Shown: positions 25,519 through 34,833, counted from the first letter of the stretch. The stretch is DNA of 64,000 nt from Bacillota bacterium (GCA_023398815.1 JAEWRW010000046.1:135969-199968), one strand, 5' to 3'. Made by a program: numbers and translations. The notes: generated from the letters alone by a model not told the origin.

Positions 25519-26222
25519 TGGGCGCAACGATTGAACTCAAGGACGTGCGCAAGACCTACCGCATGGGCGACACCGAGGTGCGGGCGCTGGATGGCGTCTC
25601 CCTCTCCATTGCAGAGCGCGAGTTTGTGGCCATCGTGGGGCCATCGGGCAGCGGCAAATCCACGCTCATGAACGTCATTGGCTGCCTCGATCTGCCCGAT
25701 GGGGGCCAATACATTCTGGATGGGCAGGACATCACCACCTACAGCGAGCGGCAGCTGGCCATCGTGCGCAACCGCAAGATCGGTTTCATCTTCCAGCAGT
25801 TCAACCTGCTGCCCAAGCTGACGGCGCTGGAGAATGTGGAGCTGCCGATGGTCTACCAGGGCTTGGGCAGTGGGGAACGCCACCAGCGCGCCCTCGATGC
25901 CCTGCAGCTGGTGGGCTTGGGCGACCGCGTCCACCACCGGCCGGCCGAACTCTCCGGCGGGCAGCAGCAGCGGGTGGCCATCGCCCGGGCGCTGGGCACA
26001 CGGCCCTCCATCCTGCTGGCCGACGAACCCACCGGCAACTTGGACAGCCACTCGGGCCGGGAGATTATGGAGATCCTGAAGGGCCTGCACGCCGATGGCA
26101 ACACGGTTGTGCTCATCACCCATGACAACAGCGTGGCCGCCCAGGCCGAGCGCACCGTGCGCATCGCCGACGGGCAGCTGACCGAAGACAGCGCCGCCCA
26201 AAGGGAGGTGGCTCTGACATGA
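25518..26222 (+). CDS. ABC transporter ATPase, MacB/LolD type
   Basis: 234 aa. Walker A GPSGSGKST, signature LSGGQQQRVAIARAL, Walker B ILLADEPTGNLD, H-loop LITHD. Powers the FtsX-like permease that follows, with which it overlaps by 4 nt. Substrate may be a peptide, antibiotic or lipoprotein. Confidence 0.93.
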   Translation: MGATIELKDVRKTYRMGDTEVRALDGVSLSIAEREFVAIVGPSGSGKSTLMNVIGCLDLPDGGQYILDGQDITTYSERQLAIVRNRKIGFIFQQFNLLPKLTALENVELPMVYQGLGSGERHQRALDALQLVGLGDRVHHRPAELSGGQQQRVAIARALGTRPSILLADEPTGNLDSHSGREIMEILKGLHADGNTVVLITHDNSVAAQAERTVRIADGQLTEDSAAQREVALT

Positions 26223-27385
26223 AATTCCTGCAGGCCGTCTCCATGGCCTTCAAGGCCCTGGCCCACAACAAAATGCGTTCGTTTCTCACGATGCTGGGCA
26301 TCATCATCGGTGTGTTCGCCGTGAGCATGCTCATCTCCGTGGGGCAGGCCGCCACCGACTCGGTCACCTCCCAGATCCAAGGTCTGGGCTCCAACATGCT
26401 GATGGTCAACATCACCGCCAAGAAACCCTACGAGCTGACGCTCGACGACCTGACGGCCATGAAGGGCCAGAACGGCATTGCCGGGGTGTCGCCGCTGGTG
26501 GGCTCCGCTGCCAATGCCAAGGCCGGCTCCGAGACCTATGCCACCAGTATTGAGGGCGTGACCCCCGATTATCTGTCGATCCGGTCGCTGTCGCTGGGCA
26601 CCGGCCGGCAGATCACCCAGTCCGACCTCGACCACCGCAGCGCGGTGGCGGTCATCGGCACCGAGGTGTGCGACGAGCTTTTCGGCTCGCGGGATGTGGT
26701 GGGCCAAAGCGTCACCCTGCTGGGGCGGCAGTTCACCATCGTGGGCGTGCTGACCGAGAAGGGCAGCGCCGCCGGCATGTCCAACGACAACCGGGTCGTC
26801 ATCCCCTTCACCACGGCCCAGCGCCTGCTGCAGAGCACCAAGATCAGCGAGTTTTTCGTGTCCACCACCTCCGCCGATACGGTGACCGAGGCGCAGAGCA
26901 GCCTGCTGCAGTTCCTCTCCCACCGCTTCAGCGACGAGGACGACTACCGGGTGTTCAACCAGTCCGATATCCTGGACGCGCTGTCCACCGTCACCGGCAC
27001 GCTCACGGCCATGCTCGGCGGCATTGCGGGCATCTCACTGCTCGTCGGCGGCATCGGCATCATGAACATCATGCTGGTGTCGGTGAGCGAGCGCACCCGG
27101 GAGATCGGCATCCGCAAGGCCATCGGCGCCCAGCGCAGCGACATCCTGTCCCAGTTCCTCATTGAGGCGCTGGTCATCTCCCTCATTGGCGGGCTCATCG
27201 GCCTGGGGCTGGCCACGGCCGGTGTGGCCGTCATGGGCAGCCTCATGGGGTTGAGCGCCGGCCTGCAGCCGGTCACGGCGCTCCTGGCCATCGGGTTCTC
27301 CATGGGCGTGGGTGTGGTGTTCGGCAGCTACCCGGCCAACCGCGCGTCAAAGCTGCGGCCCATTGAAGCGCTGCGCTACGAATAG
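26219..27385 (+). CDS. ABC transporter permease, FtsX/MacB type
   Basis: 388 aa. TM1 at about 22-44 (FLTMLGIIIGVFAVSMLISV), a periplasmic-type domain of about 210 residues, then three C-terminal helices beginning at GGIAGISLLVGGIGIMN and the conserved SERTREIGIRKAIGA loop. Completes the adaptor-ATPase-permease operon. The membrane exporter is of the mechanotransmission class; in a Gram-positive it would act on substrates at the outer leaflet. Confidence 0.93.
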   Translation: MKFLQAVSMAFKALAHNKMRSFLTMLGIIIGVFAVSMLISVGQAATDSVTSQIQGLGSNMLMVNITAKKPYELTLDDLTAMKGQNGIAGVSPLVGSAANAKAGSETYATSIEGVTPDYLSIRSLSLGTGRQITQSDLDHRSAVAVIGTEVCDELFGSRDVVGQSVTLLGRQFTIVGVLTEKGSAAGMSNDNRVVIPFTTAQRLLQSTKISEFFVSTTSADTVTEAQSSLLQFLSHRFSDEDDYRVFNQSDILDALSTVTGTLTAMLGGIAGISLLVGGIGIMNIMLVSVSERTREIGIRKAIGAQRSDILSQFLIEALVISLIGGLIGLGLATAGVAVMGSLMGLSAGLQPVTALLAIGFSMGVGVVFGSYPANRASKLRPIEALRYE

Positions 27386-27390
27386 CGCGT

Positions 27391-27414
27391 CGACAAGGCG
27401 CTCGCGCCTTGTCG
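27391..27414 (+). terminator. Hairpin immediately after the permease gene
   Basis: CGACAAGGCG-CTCG-CGCCTTGTCG, a perfect 10-bp stem 5 nt after the stop but without a T run. A second hairpin follows at 27445-27473. Confidence 0.5.
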
Positions 27415-27444
27415 AGTAGGGGCAGCTTGTTCAGACTTTTGTTT

Positions 27445-27480
27445 ATCGCCCGCCACACATGTCGGCGGGCGATTTCTTTG
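27445..27480 (+). terminator. Terminator of the MacAB-like operon
   Basis: ATCGCCCGCC and GGCGGGCGAT form a perfect 10-bp stem with a 9-nt loop, followed by TTTCTTTG. Confidence 0.65.
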
Positions 27481-27484
27481 TTTA

Positions 27485-27629
27485 TGGCACTCATGCTAGT
27501 TTTTCCGAAGGGACGGTTTCGCCTGCGCACCTTACGCCTGCATCCCCAGTTGCATGGGCGAGCAGTGGCCAACGGCCACGACCAGCCGGCGGGCTAGGGC
27601 GTTGCTACGCACCGCCAATGAATCGGCGG
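27485..27629 (+). repeat. Structured repeat, degenerate copy G
   Basis: Contains GGCACTCATGC (from 27486) and hairpin 3 at 27612-27629, where CCGCC and GGCGG enclose an ATGAA-containing loop. Hairpins 1 and 2 are not recognisable. The rest of this gap, 27640-27950, contains the inverted repeat GAGCATCC/GGATGCTC at about 27679-27703 and other small GC dyads but no gene. Base composition turns AT-rich towards 27850. Confidence 0.5.
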
Positions 27630-27957
27630 TTCTTAACCCCACTCTGTGACAGACGATTCGCCAAAATCGTTGAGAGCAGGATGAGCATCCCTGGCGCAGG
27701 ATGCTCCCAAAGCCGGTGGCACCGGGTGGGGCTTTGGCCCCACAGCCTGCACGATGCAGGCGAGGTGACAGTAAGGCTACGCAGCAATGCGGGGGGCCGG
27801 TTCTCTGCCCAATTTCTCATGCGGGTCTGTTGACAGTCTAAGGGGCCAGGGCACCGCCAATGCAGGTAGTCATCATTGCTTTTTGCGTATTTTGCACTGT
27901 ATAATGTCTATAGCTGTTTCAGAATTCCGATTATTTATATACCGCGAGGTGTATTGA

Positions 27958-28788
27958 TTGAATAAGAACGATAAAATGACCAGCATAATTAGAGAAACAA
28001 AAAAACCGAGTAGCATATCAACCATGGCTAATGATTTTCATAACCTTGGCATAAAGCAAGGAGAAATGTTATTAGTTCATTCATCCTTGTCTTCAATAGG
28101 CTTTGTTGTTGGTAGTTCAGAAGCCGTCGTCTTAGCTTTATTACAAGTAGTTGGTAACGAAGGTACAATTATTATGCCATCGCAAACAATGCAAAATTCC
28201 AATCCTGAAGATTGGGAAAACCCTCCTGTACCAAATGAATGGCACCACATAATTTATGATGAACTGCCAGTTTATGACTCGATTACAACACCTACATGTA
28301 TGATGGGTGCGATTGCGGAAACATTTCGTACCTTTCCTGGAACAAAACGATCAAATCATCCTCAAACATCATTTTGTGCAAATGGGAAGTACGCATATGA
28401 GATTACCTGCGAGCACGAACTAACGCCACAATTTGGCACAAAAACGCCACTAGGGAAGATGTATAATTACGGAGCGAAAGTTTTACTGATTGGAGTGAAT
28501 TATAACAAATGTACTTGTTTTCACATGAGTGAGACTCTTAGTGGTGTACTTCCAAAAGAGAAAAACGGAGCTGCTATTCTCAAAAACAACACAAGAGAAT
28601 GGGTTTGGTACAATGATGTGGAATGGAATACCGATGATTTTATCATGTTAGGAAATGATTTTGAGGCAAAGCAAACTGTCAAAAAAGGCTTCGTCGGAAA
28701 TGCGGAATGCAAACTCTTTGACTTAAGAGCCGCTGTTGACTATGGCACAGAATGGATCAAGGAAAACAGAGCTTCCTATTTAGTATAA
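27958..28788 (+). CDS. Aminoglycoside N(3)-acetyltransferase, AAC(3)-like
   Basis: 276 aa counting from TTG 27958, which has GAGGTG six nt upstream; ATG 27976 is the alternative. Antibiotic_NAT family signatures: LLVHSSLSSIGFVVGS, GTIIMPSQT, SNHPQTSFCANG, HELTPQFGTKTPLGKMY and CTCFHMSE. The reaction is acetyl transfer from CoA to the 3-amino group of the deoxystreptamine ring, though some relatives act on other substrates. The gene is visibly AT-rich with A/T-ending codons, quite unlike its neighbours, and is flanked by an AT-rich promoter region, so recent horizontal transfer is likely. No integrase or IS is seen next to it. Confidence 0.85.
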   Translation: MNKNDKMTSIIRETKKPSSISTMANDFHNLGIKQGEMLLVHSSLSSIGFVVGSSEAVVLALLQVVGNEGTIIMPSQTMQNSNPEDWENPPVPNEWHHIIYDELPVYDSITTPTCMMGAIAETFRTFPGTKRSNHPQTSFCANGKYAYEITCEHELTPQFGTKTPLGKMYNYGAKVLLIGVNYNKCTCFHMSETLSGVLPKEKNGAAILKNNTREWVWYNDVEWNTDDFIMLGNDFEAKQTVKKGFVGNAECKLFDLRAAVDYGTEWIKENRASYLV

Positions 28789-28955
28789 GCATCATACGTA
28801 GCACGTAGGTTCCGGTTTGTCGGTGAGCATTATTTGCATAATCTATTGGCAACTGCTCCCATCCTCTTTTCTGCCCGTCCGACTTGCCAGCATCCCGGAA
28901 AAGGGTTACAATGGCAGGCAATAAGAACATTTGTTTTCATAGGAGGATGCTGCGT

Positions 28956-29519
28956 ATGAAGCGCGTCTCATCGCCCGCGTTCCAGTCCTGCTGCGTGCAG
29001 CCCACGTTCCTCATCGGCACCACCAATGAGGACGGCAGCCCCAACTTCGCGCCCATCACCTGGATCGCCGCCACCCATGACACTGACCATTATCTTCTGG
29101 TCGTCAGCCTCTTTGGCACCAAGCGCACCCGGCGCAATGTGGAGCGCACCGGTATGCTCTCTGCCAACCTCGTCAGCGCCGACATGCTGCCCATGCTCGA
29201 TTATTATGGCTCCTGCTCCGGCAACAACGGCACGAAGGACGCCTTCGCAGACGAGGTGGAGCAGGGGCTGGTGCTGCCGGTGCCCACCCTCCGCCCCAGC
29301 CGCTGGGTCTATGAGTGCGAAGCGGAGCGCAGTGTGGTGACCGGCGACACCGGCACGTACTTCTGTGCCATGCGCAACGTCCAGGTGATGGAGGAGCTGC
29401 AGCACGCCAAGGAGCTGGATCTTACGGTGTTGGACCCGATCGTCTACGCCGGGGACTACCATACCATCGGCCGGCACCTGGGCAAGATCGGCGACTTCTG
29501 GCCACCAAAGGCCGAGTAA
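28956..29519 (+). CDS. Flavin reductase-like FMN-binding protein
   Basis: 187 aa. Split-barrel flavin-binding fold: CCVQPTFLIGTTNEDGSPNF, then APITWIAATHD and VSLFGTKRTRRNVERTG. Probably binds FMN and acts as an oxidoreductase of unknown partner. AGGAGGATGCTGCGT precedes ATG 28956; an in-frame ATG 9 nt earlier sits too close to the Shine-Dalgarno. GC content returns to the local norm here. Confidence 0.82.
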   Translation: MKRVSSPAFQSCCVQPTFLIGTTNEDGSPNFAPITWIAATHDTDHYLLVVSLFGTKRTRRNVERTGMLSANLVSADMLPMLDYYGSCSGNNGTKDAFADEVEQGLVLPVPTLRPSRWVYECEAERSVVTGDTGTYFCAMRNVQVMEELQHAKELDLTVLDPIVYAGDYHTIGRHLGKIGDFWPPKAE

Positions 29520-29539
29520 CCAACCCGCCCAAACGTAAA

Positions 29540-29570
29540 AACAGGCAGGAAACGTGGTTCCCTGCCTGTT
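29540..29570 (+). terminator. Bidirectional terminator between flavin reductase and glycyl radical enzyme
   Basis: AACAGGCAGG pairs with CCTGCCTGTT across an 11-nt loop, with A and T tracts either side; it can serve both convergent genes. Confidence 0.7.
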
Positions 29571-29597
29571 GCTATTTGCTGGCGATCAGCCGACCGG

Positions 29598-31745
29598 TTA
29601 CAGCCCCTCGACGAAGCGGTCGACGACCAACTGCCGGAACTCCGGCGAGAGGGTGGCGAAGTACGCGGTGAAGCCGGTGACGCGCACCACCAGATCCGGG
29701 TGAGACAGGGGGTCGCGGTGGGCCTCCATGAGTTTGTCCTTATCGAGCACGTTGATGTTGATGAGGGTGCCGCCCATGTCCACGTGGGCCTTGATGACGG
29801 CGGCCACGCGGTCGATGCCACCCTCCTCCACCGAGATGCGGGGATCAAACTCCAGCTGCAGGGGGGCGGTGTTGCCGTAGCCGGGCTGAATGCGGGCAAT
29901 GCCGGTGGCCATGGCCGTCACCGCGCCATCCTTGCGGAAGCCGGGGTTGGGGTTGGCGCCATGGGTGACCGGCGCGTGGGCGCGGCGGCCATCGGGCGTC
30001 GCGCCCACCTGCTGGCCGAAGAAGATCGTGTTACTCCAGGAGAACCAGCCCGGCACCAGCGTGCGGCCCTCGGGCATTGGCTGGGCCTTGATGAGCCTGG
30101 TGAGCAGGTCGCTCACGCGCTCGGCCCAGCGGTCACCCAGCGACGCGCCTTGGCAGTAGCGGTCGGAGTTCATCAGCATCAGCCGCAGCCGCTCATGGCC
30201 CTGGAAGTCGTCCTTCAGGGCCTGGGCCAGCTCGTCCCAGGTGACGCGACCCTCCTTGACGACGCGCTGCTCCATGGCGGCCAGGGAGTCGGCCACGGTG
30301 CCCAGCCCCACGCCGTCGATGCCCACGGTGAACAGCGCAGCGCACTGGGTGATGTCCTCCCCGCGCTCGATGGTGTCCTGCATGTAGAGGTTCATCACAA
30401 GCTCGGGCAGCACGGCGTGCTGGTAGCGGATGTGGTGGTTGATGCCGGCGGCGGTCACCTCCACCGCGCGCCTGAGGTTCCCCTCCATCAGGGTCATCAG
30501 CCGCTCCATGGAGCGCTCGCCGTCCCCCATCATCTCCTGGAAGGAGAGCTCGAACACCTTGGCCACATTGATCTTCACGCAGTCGTTCATCGGGTACTCG
30601 CGACCCGGCACGGCGTTCCAGTTGCAACCCACGGCAATGCGTTTGCGGGCGTCATCCTCGCTGGTGCCAGCGTTGCGGGCGTAACCCATCAGCCCCTTGT
30701 TGCCCGAGAAGCGCGGCCAGCCGTTGCGGTCGGTGAAGAGGTACTCCACCGCCTTGCGGAAGAACGCCGGGTCGAGGTTGTCGTGCACGCGCACCGTCAG
30801 GTTGTTGGAGGTATTGAGCCAGTGGGCGGCCTCCAGAATGAGCCAGGAGAGTTCGTTTGTCAGGTCGCGCCCCTGGGCGTCACAGCCGGAGAGCTGGTAA
30901 TAGTGCGTCTCAATGAGCAGGAGATCGGCCAGATAGAACTTGACCTGCTCGTCGTCAATGATGCCGGCGGCCTTGTCCCGCCGGTAGTAGGGCAGCAGCA
31001 CCTGGTCGATGGCACAACCCGCGCCGTCCCGGTCGTAAACGCGGGAGACGCAGTTGAACCACGCCATCCACTGGCAGGCCTCGATGAACGTCTGCGGGGC
31101 CTGGTCGATGACGTTGCGATTGCAGGCCAGCATGACCTCCAGCGTCCGGCGGATCTCCGGGCGCTCCTCCACCGCAAGCAGCCGCTCCACCTCGGCAATG
31201 TGGCGGGCAATCCAACCCTGGATGGCCAATACCGTCGTCTCCTCAGCGTCGTAGAACTCCTCATGGCCGGGATTGCTGGCGCGGCAGGCACGGATCTTCC
31301 CCAGCACGCCGCCAAAGCCCAGCGCCATGCCCAGCTCATAATCGATGGCAAAGTGGCTGTCGCTGTTCATGCCGCTGCCAATGCCATACTTCTCCTGGTC
31401 GGCCTTCAGCTCGTCAAAGGGAAAGAGATCCTCCGGCCAAGGCTTACGGTAGCTGGTGAGCATGGCGCGCCACCGGCCGCAGAGGCCCTCCAGCGGATCC
31501 ACATAGATGGGGTGGACTGCCATGAGGGCGGCGAAATTCTCCGCACAGGCCTTGTAGCCATAGAAACCCCCGTTGGGGTGGTTGGGCGTGGCGGTGAAGG
31601 TGAAGTCCTCCGGCATGGGCACGGTGCCATAGTCGTCGCCGTCCATGTAGCCCTGCTGCTTGGCCTTGGCCAGCGTGTGGGCGATCTTCTTCTCCCGCAG
31701 GGCGGCAATGCGCTGGCGGTAGGTCATCTCGTCGGTGGCAATCAT
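29598..31745 (-). CDS. Glycyl radical enzyme of unassigned type (pyruvate formate-lyase-like)
   Basis: 715 aa. C-terminal radical site VRVTGFTAYF (G691) and central active-site cysteine C374 in VGCNWNAVPGREY. The Cys context is neither the Cys-Cys of pyruvate formate-lyase nor the GCxE of the dehydratase/decarboxylase/C-N lyase groups, because Trp occupies the place of the catalytic Glu. The enzyme is thus a strict anaerobic radical enzyme with unknown substrate. The activase gene lies 37 nt upstream in the same direction. GGGAGGGGACC precedes the ATG. Confidence 0.87.
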   Translation of the reverse strand: MIATDEMTYRQRIAALREKKIAHTLAKAKQQGYMDGDDYGTVPMPEDFTFTATPNHPNGGFYGYKACAENFAALMAVHPIYVDPLEGLCGRWRAMLTSYRKPWPEDLFPFDELKADQEKYGIGSGMNSDSHFAIDYELGMALGFGGVLGKIRACRASNPGHEEFYDAEETTVLAIQGWIARHIAEVERLLAVEERPEIRRTLEVMLACNRNVIDQAPQTFIEACQWMAWFNCVSRVYDRDGAGCAIDQVLLPYYRRDKAAGIIDDEQVKFYLADLLLIETHYYQLSGCDAQGRDLTNELSWLILEAAHWLNTSNNLTVRVHDNLDPAFFRKAVEYLFTDRNGWPRFSGNKGLMGYARNAGTSEDDARKRIAVGCNWNAVPGREYPMNDCVKINVAKVFELSFQEMMGDGERSMERLMTLMEGNLRRAVEVTAAGINHHIRYQHAVLPELVMNLYMQDTIERGEDITQCAALFTVGIDGVGLGTVADSLAAMEQRVVKEGRVTWDELAQALKDDFQGHERLRLMLMNSDRYCQGASLGDRWAERVSDLLTRLIKAQPMPEGRTLVPGWFSWSNTIFFGQQVGATPDGRRAHAPVTHGANPNPGFRKDGAVTAMATGIARIQPGYGNTAPLQLEFDPRISVEEGGIDRVAAVIKAHVDMGGTLININVLDKDKLMEAHRDPLSHPDLVVRVTGFTAYFATLSPEFRQLVVDRFVEGL

Positions 31746-31782
31746 GTTGGTCCCCTCCCTCGTTGTGTCTGTGGCGTCGCCG

Positions 31783-32640
31783 CTACTCCTGCGGCGTATC
31801 CTGCAGGGCGCGCCCGCCGATGCGCACCGGCACCCCGGCCCGGTCGGCGGCCCACGCCAATTCCTCCATACGCTGCCGCGTGGGCTTCACAAAAGCCTGC
31901 GGCTCAAAGCCATTCTCGAGCTTCCCCTTGGCCAGCCCCAGCGGGTGGTAGGGCAGCAGCTCGTAGCACACCAGCGTGGGGATTTCGGCGGCGAACCGCG
32001 CGATGGCGCCGATGACCTCCTCGCTGTCGTTGACGCCGGGCACCACCGGCGTGCGCAGCAGCACTGGCAGGCCCAGTTGGGCCGCGTTGCGGATGTTCTC
32101 CTTCACTTGGTCGTTGTAGGCGCCGGTCCAGCGGCGGTGCTCCTCCCGATCCCAGTGCTTGAGGTCGCACATCAGCAGGCGGCACTGCTGCAACGCCTGC
32201 CGCGCGATGGGCCAGGGGAAGCACAGGTTGCTCTCCAACGCCGTGTGCAGGCCCCGCTCCCGGCAGGCCAGCAACAGCTGGCTCGTGAAATCCAGCTGGC
32301 ACAGCGGCTCCCCGCCGGAGATGGTGATGCCACCGTCGTCGCCGTAATAGGGCTGATCCAGCAGCACCTCATCCAGCACATCCTGCACGGTGCGCTCCAC
32401 CCCACAGACGCGACGCGCGCCCGAAAAGCACCCCTCGTCGCAGTGCCCGCAGGCGATGCAGCGTTCCATATTAAGCAGTACCTGTGGTTGAAAGGCGACG
32501 GTCTCCGGGTTGTGGCACCAGGCACAGAGCAGGTTGCAACCCTTCAAAAAGACGGTGGTGCGGATGCCCGGCCCATCGTGGAGCGAAAAGCGCTGCACAT
32601 CGGCGATCATCCCTGTGGTTTGCAGTTCAGCCATGGGCAT
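31783..32640 (-). CDS. Glycyl radical enzyme-activating enzyme (radical SAM)
   Basis: 285 aa. CxxxCxxC radical-SAM cluster at C35, C39, C42 (KGCNLLCAWCHNPE), plus one ferredoxin-like set C60, C63, C66, C70. ITISGGEPL is the SAM-binding GGE motif. It should abstract H from G691 of the adjacent enzyme. Two start codons are in frame (32640 and 32634); GGGGAGGCTTGG favours 32640. Confidence 0.93.
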   Translation of the reverse strand: MPMAELQTTGMIADVQRFSLHDGPGIRTTVFLKGCNLLCAWCHNPETVAFQPQVLLNMERCIACGHCDEGCFSGARRVCGVERTVQDVLDEVLLDQPYYGDDGGITISGGEPLCQLDFTSQLLLACRERGLHTALESNLCFPWPIARQALQQCRLLMCDLKHWDREEHRRWTGAYNDQVKENIRNAAQLGLPVLLRTPVVPGVNDSEEVIGAIARFAAEIPTLVCYELLPYHPLGLAKGKLENGFEPQAFVKPTRQRMEELAWAADRAGVPVRIGGRALQDTPQE

Positions 32641-32779
32641 GCCAAGCCTCCCCTTGCAGTTACATGTTACTTTACAAAACCATGTGCATCATAGCATATG
32701 CCGCAAAGAAGGTAAATGCCTGTCTATTCAAAACAGAAAATTCACAGGTAACAAAAATGTTAAGTTGTTTGCAATTTTT
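32641..32779 (-). other. AT-rich intergenic segment upstream of the glycyl radical operon
   Basis: This gap is much more AT-rich than its surroundings and carries repeated GTTAC-type words (TTACATGTTACTTT on the plus strand). It probably contains the promoter and control site of the activase-enzyme operon, but I could not fit a confident -35/-10 pair. Confidence 0.35.
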
Positions 32780-33739
32780 TTACTCCAGTGTCTGCGCCCG
32801 TGGGCAACGCCCACCCCACCGGGCCAGCACACCCTCGTCGGTGCCAAAGAGCACGACCTCGCAGTCGTTGCCGCAGCCCCCGCAGCGCCGGGTGCGGCTG
32901 CGGAAGGTACGCCGCAGCCCTTCGAAGCCCGCAAAGGCCGTGGGCACGCCCTGCCGCGTCGCCTGCCGCCGGGCCAGTAGCGCCGCGCCCCAAGCACCCA
33001 TCACATCGTGGTGAGGAGGCACCTCCACCGGGCAGCCCAGTGCCTGCTCAAAGGCCCGCACCATGCCAGCGTTGGCGGCCACCCCGCCCTGGAACACCAC
33101 CGGCCCGGCAATGGCCCGCCCCTTGGCCAGGTTGTTGAGGTAGTTGCGCACCAGCGCCTGGCAGAGGCCAGCGATGATGTCCGGCTGCCCGTGGCCATTC
33201 TGCTGCTGGTGGATCATGTCACTCTCCGCAAACACGGCGCAGCGACCGGCGATGGCCACGGGGTGGTCGCTCTGCAGGGCCAGGCGGCCAAAGTCGGCAA
33301 TGGGCACGTCCAGCCGCTCGGCCTGTCTATCAAGGAATGAGCCTGTGCCGGCGGCGCAGACTGTGTTCATGGCGAAGTCTGTCACCACGCCATCCTGCAG
33401 GAAGATGATCTTGGAGTCCTGGCCGCCGATCTCCAGCACGGTGCGCACATCGGCCCGGTGGCGCTGGGCGGCCACCGCGTGTGCGGTGATCTCGTTCTTC
33501 ACGACGTCAGCCCCCAGCATGGCGGCGGCCAGCGCCCGCCCGCTGCCGGTGGTGCCCACCCCGGCCACCGCGCGGCCACCCATCTCGGGCTGTAGGGCGG
33601 CCAAGGCTCCCTGCACCACCTCCACCGGTCGCCCAGCGGTCTTGAGGTACTGCCGGTGGACGATCTGCCCGTCGCCCTCCACGAGCACCACATTGGTGCT
33701 GACGGAGCCCACGTCCACCCCCAGGTAACACTCGCTCAT
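32780..33739 (-). CDS. Acyl-CoA dehydratase activase (BadF/BadG/HgdC-type ATPase)
   Basis: 319 aa. ASKHA ATPase motifs GVDVGSVSTNVVL and EIGGQDSK. The bridging [4Fe-4S] cysteines lie in NTVCAAGTGSFLD and AGRCAVFAESD. It has an additional C-terminal Cys set (RCGGCGNDC, then GRCPR) not found in classical HgdC. Such proteins drive ATP-dependent electron transfer into 2-hydroxyacyl-CoA dehydratases or reductases. Third gene of a trio coupled by 4-nt overlaps. Confidence 0.88.
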   Translation of the reverse strand: MSECYLGVDVGSVSTNVVLVEGDGQIVHRQYLKTAGRPVEVVQGALAALQPEMGGRAVAGVGTTGSGRALAAAMLGADVVKNEITAHAVAAQRHRADVRTVLEIGGQDSKIIFLQDGVVTDFAMNTVCAAGTGSFLDRQAERLDVPIADFGRLALQSDHPVAIAGRCAVFAESDMIHQQQNGHGQPDIIAGLCQALVRNYLNNLAKGRAIAGPVVFQGGVAANAGMVRAFEQALGCPVEVPPHHDVMGAWGAALLARRQATRQGVPTAFAGFEGLRRTFRSRTRRCGGCGNDCEVVLFGTDEGVLARWGGRCPRAQTLE

Positions 33740-34833
33740 GCCAGTCCTCCTTCCCGTCTGCTGCGGCGGGTCTCCAGCAGGTCCACAAAGGCCTCCAGCC
33801 GCGTTTGCAGGCCCGCCTCCCCCGTCGTCTCATCCATCACCAGCGTCATCACCGGCATCCCCGTCTCCTGGGCGATGCCGGGCAGGATCGTCTGCGCCAC
33901 AATTTCCGGCCCGCAGCCCAGCGGGTAGATCTGAATGACCCCGTCAAACCCCGCCCGCGCGTGCAGCAGGGTGTGGCCCACCGTCTCCCGCGTGTGGCCG
34001 CCGATGTCTGCCCCGACATAGGGTGCGGCGGCCTCGGCATATCGCAAATCGCGCGGCAGGTGCAGGGCCTTGCGCACGAGGTAGTTGTCCAGCCAGTCGC
34101 TGATGGTCACAGCCCGCTCCACCTCCACCCCCAGCGCACCCAGGCGACCCTCCAGCCCCAGGTTGGTCCAGGCGTCGATGGTGCCGTAGATCTCGCCCAC
34201 AACACCCACCCGCAGGGGCTGAGCGTCGGGCCGCAGGGGGACGGCCCGCAGGCTCTCCTCCAACGCCGCCAGGTGGGCCAGCATGGCCTGCGTGCCCACG
34301 ACCTCCCGCCCCCGGCGCAGACCCTGCTGCCACAGGCCCTCGGCCTGTCCCGCGCGCGCCTGCCGCGCCACCACCCAGCGGGTCAGGCGCTCCAGCTCAT
34401 CCAGCCGCGCGGCGATGCGCCCGGTGTTGCGGGCCGTGCGCGCCACGGCGGCTGGCCCGGTCGAACCGACCAGGCGTTTGGCCCGGCGCAGTGTCTCACC
34501 CAGGCCCTGGGCAGCCACCTCCAGGTGCAGCGGCTCCATGGCGCAGCCCGCGTCCTCGATGAGTTCCCGCTGCATCTGGCAGTAGTAACCAAAGCGGCAA
34601 GGCCCCCACGCTCCCAGCATCAGCTGGGTGTCCGCGCCCCGCTCATGGCACTCCAGCAGTGTGCCCGTCGTCAGCTTCAGCGGCAGGCAGGCGTCCTCCG
34701 GTGTCCAGCGGGTGCCCAGCTCCAGCGTGCGGCGAGTGGTGGGCGGCGGCAGCACATAGTCCGCCCCCACGTCGTCCAGAAAGGCCTTGACCGTCAGCGA
34801 CACCGTGCCCATGTTGGGGAAGCCAATCTTCAT
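33736..34833 (-). CDS. CoA-dehydratase activase-related protein (HgdB/DUF2229-like), second of trio
   Basis: 365 aa. MKIGFPNMGTVSLTVKAFL start, then TPEDACLPLKLTTG and a Cys-containing GPCRFGYYCQMQ; C-terminal PLGCGPEIVAQ and MTLVMDETTGEAGL. These blocks match the part of large Firmicutes CoA activase fusions that resembles HgdB/DUF2229 and likely coordinate an Fe-S cluster. Role in any defined pathway is unknown. Overlaps both neighbours by 4 nt. Confidence 0.8.
   Translation of the reverse strand: MKIGFPNMGTVSLTVKAFLDDVGADYVLPPPTTRRTLELGTRWTPEDACLPLKLTTGTLLECHERGADTQLMLGAWGPCRFGYYCQMQRELIEDAGCAMEPLHLEVAAQGLGETLRRAKRLVGSTGPAAVARTARNTGRIAARLDELERLTRWVVARQARAGQAEGLWQQGLRRGREVVGTQAMLAHLAALEESLRAVPLRPDAQPLRVGVVGEIYGTIDAWTNLGLEGRLGALGVEVERAVTISDWLDNYLVRKALHLPRDLRYAEAAAPYVGADIGGHTRETVGHTLLHARAGFDGVIQIYPLGCGPEIVAQTILPGIAQETGMPVMTLVMDETTGEAGLQTRLEAFVDLLETRRSRREGGLA

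Noticed and set aside
27640..27850. Possible structured RNA (dyads, GAGGTGACAG-like words) after the MacAB operon
   Set aside because: I compared it mentally with RNase P, SRP and group II intron domain V cores and found none of their invariant motifs.
29700..32015. Very long plus-strand open frame (771 codons) opposite the glycyl radical enzyme and activase
   Set aside because: It is antisense to two genes with complete catalytic motifs, is rich in Gly/His/Val typical of GC-rich shadow frames, and has no motif or ribosome site.
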